DNA of 64,000 bases from CAVOHU01 sp963843385 (GTDB lineage Bacteria > Acidobacteriota > Vicinamibacteria > Vicinamibacterales > JAKQTR01): the NCBI GenBank assembly GCA_963843385.1, contig CAWJJY010000005.1, positions 682,001 through 746,000 of the forward strand. The letters are read 5' to 3'. The translations under genes were made by a program, and so were the position numbers. The notes beneath the pieces were generated by a model that saw nothing but the letters and a program-made list of their open reading frames with translations, was not told the origin of the DNA and ran no database searches. Below, piece by piece: positions 1 to 9,016 of the stretch; position 1 is the first letter of the stretch, and every line of letters starts with the position of its first letter.

Positions 1-45
1 GTGCATGGCGGCCGGGTTCCATCAGTCAGGATCGACTGATGCTCG

Positions 46-118
46 GGATGGAGGCCGGGCCTTCATGCGCTGGTCCGGATGGAGGCCGGTTCTTCCCTGG
101 CCTGAGCGGAGTCGAAGG
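46..118. repeat. Left-edge intergenic DNA with dispersed repeat cores
   Basis: No gene is supported before the pirin stop codon. The stretch holds two direct copies of GGATGGAGGCCGG (46-58 and 77-89), which recurs inverted at 26127-26139. It also holds CCTGAGCGGAGTCGAAGG (101-118), whose pattern CCTGAGC-N3-GTCGAAGG recurs at 28639-28656 and 41060-41077. Their restriction to gaps between genes suggests dispersed intergenic repeats. Confidence 0.6.
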
Positions 119-144
119 CAGACCCGGCAACGAGCTCGCGGCCT

Positions 145-1056
145 CTACCGTTTGTGCTTCAGAAACGTGCCGCGGTTGTATTCGTCGAAGGCCTCGCGCA
201 GTTGTTCTTGCGTGTTCATCACGATTGGACCGTACCACGCAACCGGCTCCTGGATCGGAGTGCCTGACACCAGGAGGAAGCGGATGCCCTGTTCACCGGC
301 CTCGATCCGAATCTCGTCACCCGGATCGAACAGGATCAGCGATCGGTTCTCCACCGGCGCAGACGGCTCCTTGCCCGGCTCCGCGCCGACCTGCTCGGTT
401 TGCACGGGCCGAGGCGCGGACGCGTCCCGGAAACGGCCCGCGCCGTCGAATACATAGGCGAACACGTTGCGCGATCGCTCGACCGGCAGGCTGCGGTTTC
501 GTCCCGGCGGCACCCAGACATCGAGGTACTGAGGATCGGCCGCGACGCCGTCCACCGGGCCCGACACCCCCCAGTAGTTGCCGCAGATCACCCGTACCTT
601 CGTTCCGTCATCGTCGGTGACTTCCGCCACGTCTCCGGCCTTGATGTCCTGGTACCGCGGGTCGGTCATCTTCAGGGACGAGGGCAGGTTGGCCCAAAGC
701 TGGAAGCCGTGCATGCGGCCGACCGTGTCGCCGTGCGGCATCTCCTGGTGGATGATCCCGCTGCCGGCCGTCATCCACTGGACGTCGCCGGCGCCGATCG
801 TGCCGGAGTTCCCCATGCTGTCGCCGTGGTCGACGGTTCCGGCGAGCACGTAGGTGATCGTCTCGATGCCGCGGTGCGGATGCCACGGAAAGCCGGCGGA
901 ATAGTCGGCCGGACGGTCGCCGCGGAAATCATCGAAGAGCAGGAACGGGTCGTAGTCACTGGTCTGGCCAAATCCGAAGGCCCGGCGCAGGTGGACGCCG
1001 GCTCCTTCGATGGTCGGCTTCGACGTCAGAACGCGCCTCACTGGACGAAGAGACAT
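145..1056 (-). CDS. Pirin family protein
   Basis: A 303-residue bicupin of the pirin family; family members bind iron and some act as quercetin dioxygenase or redox-sensing co-regulators. The N-terminal cupin shows WHPHRGIET with metal ligands H59 and H61, then GIIHQE with H103 and E105, which matches the conserved pirin metal site. The C-terminal half is the usual second, degenerate cupin. The start at 1056 is preferred over 1071 because GGAGG lies four bases upstream. It is divergent from the next gene and stands alone. The substrate cannot be told from sequence. Confidence 0.9.
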   Translation of the reverse strand: MSLRPVRRVLTSKPTIEGAGVHLRRAFGFGQTSDYDPFLLFDDFRGDRPADYSAGFPWHPHRGIETITYVLAGTVDHGDSMGNSGTIGAGDVQWMTAGSGIIHQEMPHGDTVGRMHGFQLWANLPSSLKMTDPRYQDIKAGDVAEVTDDDGTKVRVICGNYWGVSGPVDGVAADPQYLDVWVPPGRNRSLPVERSRNVFAYVFDGAGRFRDASAPRPVQTEQVGAEPGKEPSAPVENRSLILFDPGDEIRIEAGEQGIRFLLVSGTPIQEPVAWYGPIVMNTQEQLREAFDEYNRGTFLKHKR

Positions 1057-1210
1057 AGTGCCTCCGGGCAATCAAGAAACACGCCTGATTCTTGGACCCG
1101 GGAACAAGACATCTGGATCCCGCCCTGAGGCTCGCCAGGAGTCCCCGAGCACAACCTTCCGGACCTGCGCACCCAACCGAAGGCGCCTCCGGGCCAGGCA
1201 GAAAGGCGAT

Positions 1211-1238
1211 CTGGATTGGGCCGCCAACCGCATATAAT
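1211..1238 (+). promoter_or_regulatory. Putative promoter of the 1290 gene
   Basis: A perfect -10 TATAAT is at 1233-1238. A weak -35-like CTGGAT is at 1211-1216 with a 16-bp spacer. It lies about 50 bp upstream of the ATG at 1290 in the divergent gap with the pirin gene. Confidence 0.4.
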
Positions 1239-1289
1239 GGCCGCGCCCCCCGTTCCGGACCATCCCGACACCCTGCAGAGGTTCCCGTA

Positions 1290-1841
1290 ATGCACACGAA
1301 GTTTGCGGCGATCTGCGTCGGAATCTCCATCGCCCTCGCGCTTCCGGCACCAGCGCGGGGACAAGAGGGCCCAGGATTCAACCAGAGCTTCGGCCGCGGC
1401 AAGATCATTCTGAAGGACCTGACGAGGTTCGAGGCGCGCGACCTTCAATTCGCGGGAGACACGCTCTCCTTCACCGACACGGCCACCGGCCGGCGGCTCT
1501 CGATTCCGACCAGTGATGTCGAGTGGGTGTCGCACAAGAAGAACATGGTCGTCTGGGGCGCGGTCACCGGCGGTGGCCTGATGCTGCTCTCGGGCCTGGC
1601 GGCCTACGCGCAGGTCGAGGCCGATCCCTACCTGGAGACCCGGAGCAACGCCGGCACCGTCATCGCCGGGCTCACCCTGGGAGGTGCGGTGGTCGGCGCG
1701 CTGATCGGTTCTGCGTTCTCGACAGAGAAGACGGTCTACGAGAAGGGGCGATTCAAGGTCAGCCTGGCGCTCCCGATGACGGGGAGTGGCGCTGGGCCGG
1801 CCGCAGGACTATCGTTTGCACGCGTAAGCCTGGCCTTCTAG
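1290..1841 (+). CDS. Hypothetical secreted protein, glycine-rich C-terminal half
   Basis: A 183-residue protein of no family I recognise. Residues 1-25 form a signal peptide ending near PARGQ. The next section is a short mixed alpha/beta region containing GKIILKDLTRFEARDLQF and GRRLSIPTSDVEWV. Two small-residue-rich hydrophobic stretches follow (around residues 90-110 and 127-148, for example GGAVVGALIGSAF) that look like glycine-zipper membrane segments. The ATG at 1290 is chosen because the signal peptide starts there; upstream in-frame codons code for nothing protein-like. It may be an envelope protein. Confidence 0.6.
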   Translation: MHTKFAAICVGISIALALPAPARGQEGPGFNQSFGRGKIILKDLTRFEARDLQFAGDTLSFTDTATGRRLSIPTSDVEWVSHKKNMVVWGAVTGGGLMLLSGLAAYAQVEADPYLETRSNAGTVIAGLTLGGAVVGALIGSAFSTEKTVYEKGRFKVSLALPMTGSGAGPAAGLSFARVSLAF

Positions 1842-1905
1842 CCGGTCGGACACATTGAGGCGGCCGCACCGGCCGCCGTCAGATTCGAGTCACAGGAGGA
1901 TGTCG

Positions 1906-2515
1906 ATGAAGAAGAAACTGGTTCTCCTCGTCGTCATGTTGTCGGTTCTCGGCGCCTGCACGCATCGCGTCGATGTTGCGCTCCGTCCGGACTTCAAGGC
2001 CAAGCTCCAGCAGGGCCACGAACTCCCGAAGGTGACCCCGGCCCTGCAGTTCTTCAAGGGCGATTACGCGGACAAGCGCACTGATCCGACGATGCTCGCG
2101 CAGTTCAAACAGCCGATGCATACCTACAACCTGTTCGAGGAACGGCCGATGGCCGACGCGCTCTACGAGGGTCTCGGGGCGGCCATCGGTGGCTCGGGTC
2201 ATCAGTGGAACGAGGGTACGGACGGAGACGTCAAGGTCAACGCGACCTTCGTCAATCTCCAGGCCGCCCGCAACGCCGGGTTCATCATGGTCGGCGCGAC
2301 CTCGTCGATCCAGATCAAGCTCGATTTCATCGACGCCAAGACCGGCGACACGCTGTACACGAACATCTACTCCGGCAACGACAAGCGCGAGCAGGCGATG
2401 ATCGGCTTGATGGGCATGGTCAAAGCCTCGATCGATGCATCGCTCGATCAACTGTGTCCAGGGCGTCGTGGACGATGCGGAACTGGCCAAGGCGCTGCAG
2501 AAAGTGAAAAGGTAG
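1906..2515 (+). CDS. Lipoprotein, possibly YajG-like, with apparent frameshift near 2450
   Basis: A signal peptide MKKKLVLLVVMLSVLGAC ends in a lipobox (LGAC), so this is probably a membrane-anchored lipoprotein. AGGAGG at 1894-1899 is six bases before the ATG at 1906; the ATG at 1900 would touch it. The body contains a DxKVNATFVNLQA strand and a TGDTLYTNIYSG motif, reminiscent of YajG-type lipoproteins, but that family call is weak. The uninterrupted reading frame runs to 2562 with an Arg/Gly-rich, implausible tail. Shifting to the next frame near 2450 gives a normal-looking end, CVQGVVDDAELAKALQKVKR, stopping at 2513-2515, just before the next gene. I therefore annotate the shifted end. Confidence 0.6.
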
Positions 2516-2521
2516 GCCGGA

Positions 2522-2932
2522 TTGACCGACTCGCGCGACACGGGCGACATCGCCCGACCTGACGGAGCCGTGACACGGGTGCGGGGCCGGCGGCTGTGGT
2601 CCGCACTGCCGCCGGGGACCGTGGCATGGCTCGCGGCGTTCTGCACCTGGACGGTCCCGTCAGCACTGTTCTGGGCGCGTGCGGAAGAGGACGGCATCAT
2701 GCTGCCGTACGTTCCCCACTATGCGTGGATCCTGCCGGGCAAGATCTGGATGGCGGTACCCTGGCTCTTCGTCGTTCTCGTGGTGACGATCTCGTGGTCG
2801 ATCATCGCCGGTGCGCGACGCTGGCCCCCCCTCGCCCGACGGTCGAAGCCGGCAGCCTGGCTCATCGTGATTGTGGCCATCATCATCCACGCGCTCTGGG
2901 GAGGAGCCATCCTCCTTCAGCCGAGCTCCTGA
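2522..2932 (+). CDS. Hypothetical three-helix membrane protein
   Basis: A 136-residue protein with three predicted membrane segments: about residues 25-43 (GTVAWLAAFCTWTVPSALF), 68-88 (WMAVPWLFVVLVVTISWSI) and 108-128 (AWLIVIVAIIIHALWGGAI). No catalytic motif is visible and I do not recognise a family. The start is a TTG at 2522, six bases after the shifted stop of the lipoprotein, suggesting a two-gene operon. Later GTG codons near 2570 are alternatives. A strong hairpin follows the gene. Confidence 0.55.
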   Translation: MTDSRDTGDIARPDGAVTRVRGRRLWSALPPGTVAWLAAFCTWTVPSALFWARAEEDGIMLPYVPHYAWILPGKIWMAVPWLFVVLVVTISWSIIAGARRWPPLARRSKPAAWLIVIVAIIIHALWGGAILLQPSS

Positions 2933-2989
2933 AACGCTTGGCCGGTGCCCGGAGCGCGCGGCTTCTCCGTCAGCGCGGTCCAGACAAGA

Positions 2990-3024
2990 AGAGCCAGGGG
3001 ATGCGCTTGGCGTCCCCTGGCTCT
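2990..3024. terminator. Bidirectional hairpin terminator
   Basis: A perfect 12-bp stem, AGAGCCAGGGGA (2990-3001) pairing with TCCCCTGGCTCT (3013-3024), has an 11-base loop. It sits between two convergent genes, the position expected for a shared terminator. There is no strong T-run on either side. Confidence 0.7.
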
Positions 3025-3077
3025 CGCGTATCGACTCGTCCTGGCCCGCGACCAGGATCCTCGAGCGCTTGGTTCTC

Positions 3078-6011
3078 CTACCTGGTAGCCGCCCCGATCG
3101 TCACCGGCTTGGCACTCCCGTAGTAGATCCCGTTGAACAGGAACTTGAAGGTCGAGTGCGGCTGCGCGCGGAAGGTGATCTCCGGCGCGAACAGGAAGAC
3201 CTTGCCCTTGCCCACCGTCGCGTCAACGGCGATGGCCAGGCCCTTCAGGTACTGCTGGCCCCACGCCCAGCCGCTCCTGAGGGGTTTGTCGGTCGAGAAC
3301 CAGCCCACCGGCACGACGCCCTTCGTCAGGGCGGCCGGGCCGACATGCAGCGCTGGATCGTTCTCCCACATGACATCGGTCGTCTCGCTCAGGCCGTATG
3401 CGAGCGGGTTGGTCGTGTCGAGCGTCGCCATCAGGACCGAGCCCGGCACGTAGAGCTTGTCGTTCGGCAGACGCCGCTCCACGCCGTTGACGATTTCAAC
3501 CAGCCCGTTGCTGACCGGCAGGCCGAAATGCCCGGCGATGCTGGTCGAGCTTCCGATGGCGATGATCGTGCCGCCCTCTTCGACAAACGCCTTGAGCGCC
3601 GGGATCGTCGTCGAAGCCGTGATGCGGCCCTGGCGGCCCTGGAACTCGGCCGGTATGTTCGACTGCGCCGCTCCGCCCTGTCCGCCGCGTCCGCCGGCTG
3701 CGCCGCGCCCGCCGGCTGCTGCGGCCGGAGCGCCCGGAGTTTCCGGCGGGGCCGCGTCGCCGCCGCCGCCGCCCCGGCCGCCGCCCGCCGGTTCGCCCGG
3801 CGCAGCGGGAATCGCGCCGCTTGGGAAGATGAGCACGTCATACTTCGCGCGCAGGTTGCCGGCATCGAGCGCCGGCGGGAACACCAGCTCGAAGGTGGTC
3901 GGGTACGCCTGTTCGAAGATCCACCGGATCCAGCCTGACGGCATCGATCCGCCGTACTGATCCCACAACCCGATACGCACCGGGTTCAGCTTCAGGGCGG
4001 CGCCGCTCGGCCTCGCGGACGTTGCCTCGAACACGACGCCCAGATCCGCCGCCAGCTTCTCGACGATGGCCTTGGTGGTCGGCTTGGCAGGAACGTAGAT
4101 GGTGCCGGCCTCGTAGGTCTTGCCGTTGGCCGACAGGGCCGACTTCAGCCAGTACACGTCTTCTTTCCCGGCCAGCAGTTTCGAGGTCGCGACAAAGGCG
4201 TCGGTCAGGCGATGGCTCAGAAGGTAACCGACCGGTGCGGCCTTCGTGGCGACGACCTTCGCGCCACCGAGCTTGATCGGCGTGAGCGGCAGCTTCTCGA
4301 ACGGCCCGTCGAATCCCTCGAGGATCCGGTCGAACTGCACGCCCATCTGGAAGGCCAGCGTATAGCCGGTAATGTCGTAGGGCGGCCGGGGCGGCCCGCC
4401 CGGGTACAGGAAGTCGTTCGGGTGATCCTGCGGTTCGAGCATGTCGCGCAGGTGCGGCCGGAAGGCCTGGGCAGCCTTGATCACGTACGAACCAGCCGGG
4501 TAGGTCTTTGCGCCGACGGTGAACGGAGCGGTTGCCCGGTGAATGACGACGCCGTCCTTGATGAGCGCGTTGACGAACCGTGTGGCCGTGTTGAAGTCAG
4601 TCTGGTCCGACGGGATGATGTAGCCGCGCGGATCGCGCCGCTCCGTCGTCAGCATCGCCTTGTAGTACTTCGGATCGACGCCGCCGCGACCGCCGCCGCC
4701 GCCCGCCGCTCCGCGGCCGCCAGCCCCTCGGCCTGCGGCTTCCGCGTCCTTCGCCACCTGCGCCTTCGCCTCGTCGATCCAGTCGGGCTGGATGGTCCAG
4801 TTGTCGCGGCTGCCGCGATCGATCGAGTTCTTCCCCATCTTGTAGATGCGGAACAGGAAGTCTTCGCGGTGCTTCGAGGCCACGTCCAGGATCGCCCGGT
4901 TGGCGGACATGATGTAGTCGATCGCCTGCCGCTGGTGCCATTCGGACTGCGGCGGGATCGGCATCGGCAGATCCTGATGCGGGAGCTGCTTGTCGAGCAC
5001 CAGGCCGATCGGCGCCGGCGTCGGGTTGCCGCTGATCTCCGTCAGGATACCGATCATGTTGTGGAAGCCGGTCGTCGTCCGCTCGCCGCCGTTGTACCAG
5101 GTCGAGTAGGACGCCTCGGACCGCATCGCGGCTCCGGGCTTGCCCTCGGTCACGAACCGGTTGTGAATGGAGGTCGACACCAGATCGATCCCCATCGGGA
5201 CCAGCGGATCCTCGTTGTAGTTGAAGGGGTCACGGAACGGCGGCACGAACAGCACCGCGCCGGCCGGGCCGGTCTGGTGCTGGTTGTACATGATTTGCGG
5301 ATTCCACTCGATATAGAGCTGCCGGTTGACGGCCTCGGTCTCCGACAGGTTGGACGCGTAGGAATCGCGATTGTCGTCGTGGCCGGCGTAGTGCTGGTAG
5401 AGCACCGGAAGCTGGCCCATGGAGCGGCGCTTCTCGTCGGCCTCGCGCATGTACCAGTTCCCGACGAGCTCCATGCCGTCGGGGTTGACCGCGACGAGCA
5501 GCGTGATCGTGTCGTTCAGCAGCCGCAGCGTCTCCGGGTCGTTCTGGCTCGCCATCTGGTGCGCGAAGGTGAAGAGGCCCTGCGCGTTGATGCACTCGGT
5601 GGCGTGCAGGCCGCCGTCGATCCAGACCACGGCCTTGCCCTCGGCGGCGAGCTTCCGCGCCTCGTCGTCGGTCAGGCCCTCCGCCCGTGCGAGCTTCTGC
5701 GAGATTTCCTTGTAGCGGGCCAGATTCTTGTGGTTCTCAGGCGAGGTGATGATGGCCATGAGAATCGGCCGGCCCTGGGCGGTCTTGCCGATCTCCTCGA
5801 TCTTGAACCGGTTGGATTCCTGGCCGAGCTTCGTGAGGTACTCGCGGAACTGGGTGTAGGTGGCGAGGAAGTAGTCGTCACCAGCCGTGTAGGTTTTTCC
5901 GTTCGCCGTGAACTGGGGCGGTGTGATTCTCCCCTGCGTCTCGACGGACGGGGCGATGAGAACCAAAGCCATCAAGAGCGCAAAATAGACGGGCATTCTC
6001 CTGTGGTGCAT
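3078..6011 (-). CDS. Secreted M14 family zinc metallopeptidase (carboxypeptidase-like)
   Basis: A 977-residue exported peptidase. A signal peptide covers about residues 1-26. The M14 domain has the zinc pair H136-A-T-E139 in GGLHATEC, a third ligand candidate H245 in YNQHQTGP and the catalytic glutamate candidate E325 in GILTEISG, so it looks active. Two low-complexity Gly/Arg-rich runs occur (coded near 4680-4735 and 3680-3790), the second inside a region resembling a glutamine-amidotransferase-like C-terminal domain (GTIIAIGSS). The start at 6011 is set by the signal peptide and an upstream AGGAGAGAGGA; the in-frame extension to 6257 is not protein-like. Probable role: peptide scavenging outside the inner membrane. 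Confidence 0.85.
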   Translation of the reverse strand: MHHRRMPVYFALLMALVLIAPSVETQGRITPPQFTANGKTYTAGDDYFLATYTQFREYLTKLGQESNRFKIEEIGKTAQGRPILMAIITSPENHKNLARYKEISQKLARAEGLTDDEARKLAAEGKAVVWIDGGLHATECINAQGLFTFAHQMASQNDPETLRLLNDTITLLVAVNPDGMELVGNWYMREADEKRRSMGQLPVLYQHYAGHDDNRDSYASNLSETEAVNRQLYIEWNPQIMYNQHQTGPAGAVLFVPPFRDPFNYNEDPLVPMGIDLVSTSIHNRFVTEGKPGAAMRSEASYSTWYNGGERTTTGFHNMIGILTEISGNPTPAPIGLVLDKQLPHQDLPMPIPPQSEWHQRQAIDYIMSANRAILDVASKHREDFLFRIYKMGKNSIDRGSRDNWTIQPDWIDEAKAQVAKDAEAAGRGAGGRGAAGGGGGRGGVDPKYYKAMLTTERRDPRGYIIPSDQTDFNTATRFVNALIKDGVVIHRATAPFTVGAKTYPAGSYVIKAAQAFRPHLRDMLEPQDHPNDFLYPGGPPRPPYDITGYTLAFQMGVQFDRILEGFDGPFEKLPLTPIKLGGAKVVATKAAPVGYLLSHRLTDAFVATSKLLAGKEDVYWLKSALSANGKTYEAGTIYVPAKPTTKAIVEKLAADLGVVFEATSARPSGAALKLNPVRIGLWDQYGGSMPSGWIRWIFEQAYPTTFELVFPPALDAGNLRAKYDVLIFPSGAIPAAPGEPAGGGRGGGGGDAAPPETPGAPAAAAGGRGAAGGRGGQGGAAQSNIPAEFQGRQGRITASTTIPALKAFVEEGGTIIAIGSSTSIAGHFGLPVSNGLVEIVNGVERRLPNDKLYVPGSVLMATLDTTNPLAYGLSETTDVMWENDPALHVGPAALTKGVVPVGWFSTDKPLRSGWAWGQQYLKGLAIAVDATVGKGKVFLFAPEITFRAQPHSTFKFLFNGIYYGSAKPVTIGAATR

Positions 6012-6341
6012 CGAGGAATCCTCTCTCCTGAGACCGGCCGGATAAGTGCAGCAGTGCCGACGATTCGCCGCCAGACAGTCCTGACAACGCGGCCCGAACC
6101 AGACCCTGGCGGAACGGGAACGGCCGGGCCGACGCCTCCTCCGGACAATCGGGGCGGAGAGGCCCGCGTACGATAGCGCGAATGGGCCGCAAGATCCAAG
6201 TGGCGGAAGCGGGACGTGGCCCCTCGACCTCCGCCCTGCCTTCCCGGGCGGTCGCAAGCCGTTTCGTGGCTGCGTGCACCCGTGCCCCTGACCCGCCGGG
6301 TCTGAAAGCCAGGGCGGATTGCCCTCAGATCCGCTTGCCGT
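6012..6341. other. Intergenic gap without a gene
   Basis: This is a 330-bp gap between two minus-strand genes. It presumably carries the promoter of the M14 gene, but I see no convincing -35/-10 pair. A short palindrome GACCCGCCGGGTC near 6290-6302 lies downstream of the DUF885 stop and may be part of its terminator. No RNA gene was recognised. Confidence 0.4.
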
Positions 6342-8615
6342 CTACTTCGCGGCGATCTCGCCGTAGAACTTCCAGTCGACCGGCGTGTCCCGCGTCAGTT
6401 TCTGCGTTCCCAGCGCAAGCCGAAGCAGCGCGATCGGCATGCTGCCTTGCCGCAGGATTTCGTCATGAAACGGCTTGTCGGTCAGCTGGCCGCTGTCGAC
6501 CAGTTCACGGCGCAGCCCGCGCAACTGCAGCCCGCCGAGCAGGTAGGCTGCCTGGTAGAGCGGCCCGTATCCGCCCTGGAACGAGCGACGGACCTCCCCA
6601 GCCGCGTTGTCCGGCTCGAAGGCTACCCGGTCGATCAGGAAGTCGATGCACTCCTGGGGCGACCACTCGCCCATGTGGAACTTGAGCGAGAAGATGATGC
6701 GTGCGCACCGGTGCATGCGCCAGAAGAGGGCCCCGACCTTCCGTTCGGGTGTGTCGTGAAATCCCAGGTCGTACATCAGCGTTTCCCAGTAGAGCGGCCA
6801 GCCCTCCGAATAGAACGGTGAGCCGCTGCCGATATTCGCGCGGTAGCCCGCGTAGCGTGCGTTGGTGTACCCCACGAGATTGTGACCAGGGATCATCTCG
6901 TGGAAGGCCGTCGCGTGCGAGAACGGCGTGTTGTTGCCGCGCATGCTCTGGATCCGTGCGTCGTAGTCCATCGTGTCGGTCGGGTACGACACCGTGATGA
7001 GCGACCCGCCGAGGAAGAACGGGTTCACCAGCTGCCGCTCGGGCGACATCATGATCATGTGCAGCGACTCGGCCGCGATTGCCGGCACCGTGATCAGGTT
7101 CTTCGCCCTCAGGTAATCGATCGCCTCGAACATCAGGTCGCGGACGACCGCCACCTGGCCGCCCGGCGGCGGGTGCAACTGCTTGACCTTCTCGATGGCG
7201 AGCTTCCACTGGTCGCCGAAGCCCATCTGACGAGAGGCCTTCCTCATCTCGACATCGCACCACGCGAATTCCTTCTCCGCCAGCGCGAGGAGTTCCTCCG
7301 GCGTGTACGGAATCATCTCGTCCTGCAGGTCGGAGATGAGGCCGTCCCGCCCCCGTGCGGCACCCGAAATGCCGCTCGCGTCGGCTTTGCGCGGAGGGTT
7401 CGCCGGAAGGGTCTGTCCGAGGCGGGACATGCGCTGCTCGGCCGTCTTCTTGATGTAGAGATAATCGACCTGCGCGTTGCGGGTCAGCGATTCGAACTTG
7501 AGCGTCTTGAGCGCCGCGAGCCAGCCCTGGTAGAACTTCCTGTCTCGCACGACCGGCGTCTGCCCCCCCTGCGTCCCGCGCGCGGCCTGCAGCGCATCGG
7601 CCGACGAAGTCGATCCGTCCCCGCCTCGGCCTCCACGGCCGGAGGTGCCGCGGAATTGCTGCACGATGGCTGACATCTCGTCCTGCGGCAGGGCGATGAT
7701 CTCGGCGAGGTCCGGCACCGAGGCGAATTTCGGCGCGGAAGCCGGCGCGACCGCGGAGGGTGCCGGCACGGGCGCCCCCGGAGGCCCCAGGTCCGCGGCG
7801 GCGACCTTGTCCTTCAGCAGCGCGGCATATCCCTGCAGGGCCGCATCGGCCTTCTTGAACGGGACTCCCATCCACCACGTGAACAACGGGTCGTACCCGT
7901 TGTAGAAGCTGAACCACTCGGTGAGGCTGCTGCGGAGCATCTCGACGGCCGCTGCCCCCCGGCCCGCGGTGCCCTGGCTCATGCGCACCGCGTCGGGTGC
8001 CGGGGACGCGCCAAGTCCCGCTTCGGCCTGCACGCTCGCACGGGCGACGAGCCTCGTGATCTCGGACAGGGTGCCTGCGGCCTTTTCAGGATCGAGATCC
8101 TCGAGCCGAATTCGGGATTCGACGAGCTGAACGATCGAACCGGCAAACGGGAGGATCGGGACAATCTGGGCGAGCAGCGCGGAATCGCTGTCGAGCTGCT
8201 TCGAGTTCGACGCGATGGTTTCCGTGAGCGTGTCGAGGTCGCGGTTTGCTGCTGGTGACAGCCTTGTCACGTCGAGCCTGGCGAGCGCCTGTTGCCAGTC
8301 GAGGTCGAAGCGCTTCAGCCGCGCGATCCGGTTCGGCGAGGGGAAGGCCGGCGCCTGGCTGGCTGCGACCGCGCCCCGGCCGCCACCGGAACCTCCGCGT
8401 GGCGCGCCCAGAAAGTTTCCGGAGAGTGCGGCGCGGTCAAGCGTGTACCTCAGGACGACCAGGCGCATCTCGCTCTGCTTCGGCTGAAGCAACGGCCTCA
8501 AGTCCTTGGGGACCGCCTGGGTGGTGGCCGCCAGGGGCGCCTGTCCCTGTCCATCCGCGGGAACGACTATCAACGCCACCAGCAATGCGCAGGCGTATGT
8601 CACGCGTCGTTTCAT
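6342..8615 (-). CDS. DUF885 family secreted metallopeptidase-like protein
   Basis: A 757-residue protein of the DUF885 family. A signal peptide covers about residues 1-22 (ends near PADGQG). The family's gluzincin-like motif is present: H572-E573-M-I-P-G-H578, with a downstream glutamate (E604 in YSEGWPLYWE) as probable third metal ligand. A Gly/Arg/Ser-rich linker (GTSGRGGRGGDGSTSS) interrupts the N-terminal half. GGAG lies upstream of the ATG at 8615. The substrate is unknown; family proteins are presumed peptidases. It is separated from the M14 gene by 330 bp, so co-transcription is uncertain. Confidence 0.85.
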   Translation of the reverse strand: MKRRVTYACALLVALIVVPADGQGQAPLAATTQAVPKDLRPLLQPKQSEMRLVVLRYTLDRAALSGNFLGAPRGGSGGGRGAVAASQAPAFPSPNRIARLKRFDLDWQQALARLDVTRLSPAANRDLDTLTETIASNSKQLDSDSALLAQIVPILPFAGSIVQLVESRIRLEDLDPEKAAGTLSEITRLVARASVQAEAGLGASPAPDAVRMSQGTAGRGAAAVEMLRSSLTEWFSFYNGYDPLFTWWMGVPFKKADAALQGYAALLKDKVAAADLGPPGAPVPAPSAVAPASAPKFASVPDLAEIIALPQDEMSAIVQQFRGTSGRGGRGGDGSTSSADALQAARGTQGGQTPVVRDRKFYQGWLAALKTLKFESLTRNAQVDYLYIKKTAEQRMSRLGQTLPANPPRKADASGISGAARGRDGLISDLQDEMIPYTPEELLALAEKEFAWCDVEMRKASRQMGFGDQWKLAIEKVKQLHPPPGGQVAVVRDLMFEAIDYLRAKNLITVPAIAAESLHMIMMSPERQLVNPFFLGGSLITVSYPTDTMDYDARIQSMRGNNTPFSHATAFHEMIPGHNLVGYTNARYAGYRANIGSGSPFYSEGWPLYWETLMYDLGFHDTPERKVGALFWRMHRCARIIFSLKFHMGEWSPQECIDFLIDRVAFEPDNAAGEVRRSFQGGYGPLYQAAYLLGGLQLRGLRRELVDSGQLTDKPFHDEILRQGSMPIALLRLALGTQKLTRDTPVDWKFYGEIAAK

Positions 8616-9016
8616 GATTGCGGCTCCAAAGGAAGGGCCGTCCCTGTGGCCCTCCTGTCAGGAAAATCCAGCACACGTGTCGGTCGCGACTCCTTCGCAG
8701 GGCCGGGGGATCATACCCTGGAACCGGCGACCGCATCGCCGGAGCCTCCGCTTCAGCTTGCGGTCCGTCAACTCTCATCCCACGCCGCCCGACTCGGTCC
8801 CAACGACGGGCGCGGAATATCCCGGTACCATCTCGCCGGGGTACCGAGGTACTACCGTTGAGGCACCGCTGTACCATTCTCGACTCGCGTCCCGCGCTCT
8901 ACCCTCGTCGGCACGTCAGCACATCGGGCCCCCGGCCCGGGCAGACGCCCCAGGATCACCCCACGATCCTGCGGAGGCAATGGTCCGATCCGCACTCGAA
9001 CCGACGGGAGGAGATC
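8616..9016. other. Divergent regulatory gap between DUF885 and multicopper oxidase genes
   Basis: A 401-bp gap that must hold promoters for both neighbours. The visible structure is an inverted repeat CGGTACC / GGTACCG around 8821-8845 (7-bp arms, 10-base loop), followed by further GTACY-containing copies up to about 8875. This could be an operator, but no regulator is adjacent. No gene is supported here. Confidence 0.4.

Noticed and set aside
4212..6176. 654-residue plus-strand open frame opposite the M14 gene
   Set aside because: Antisense shadow with biased Arg/Val/Asp composition and no recognisable domain.
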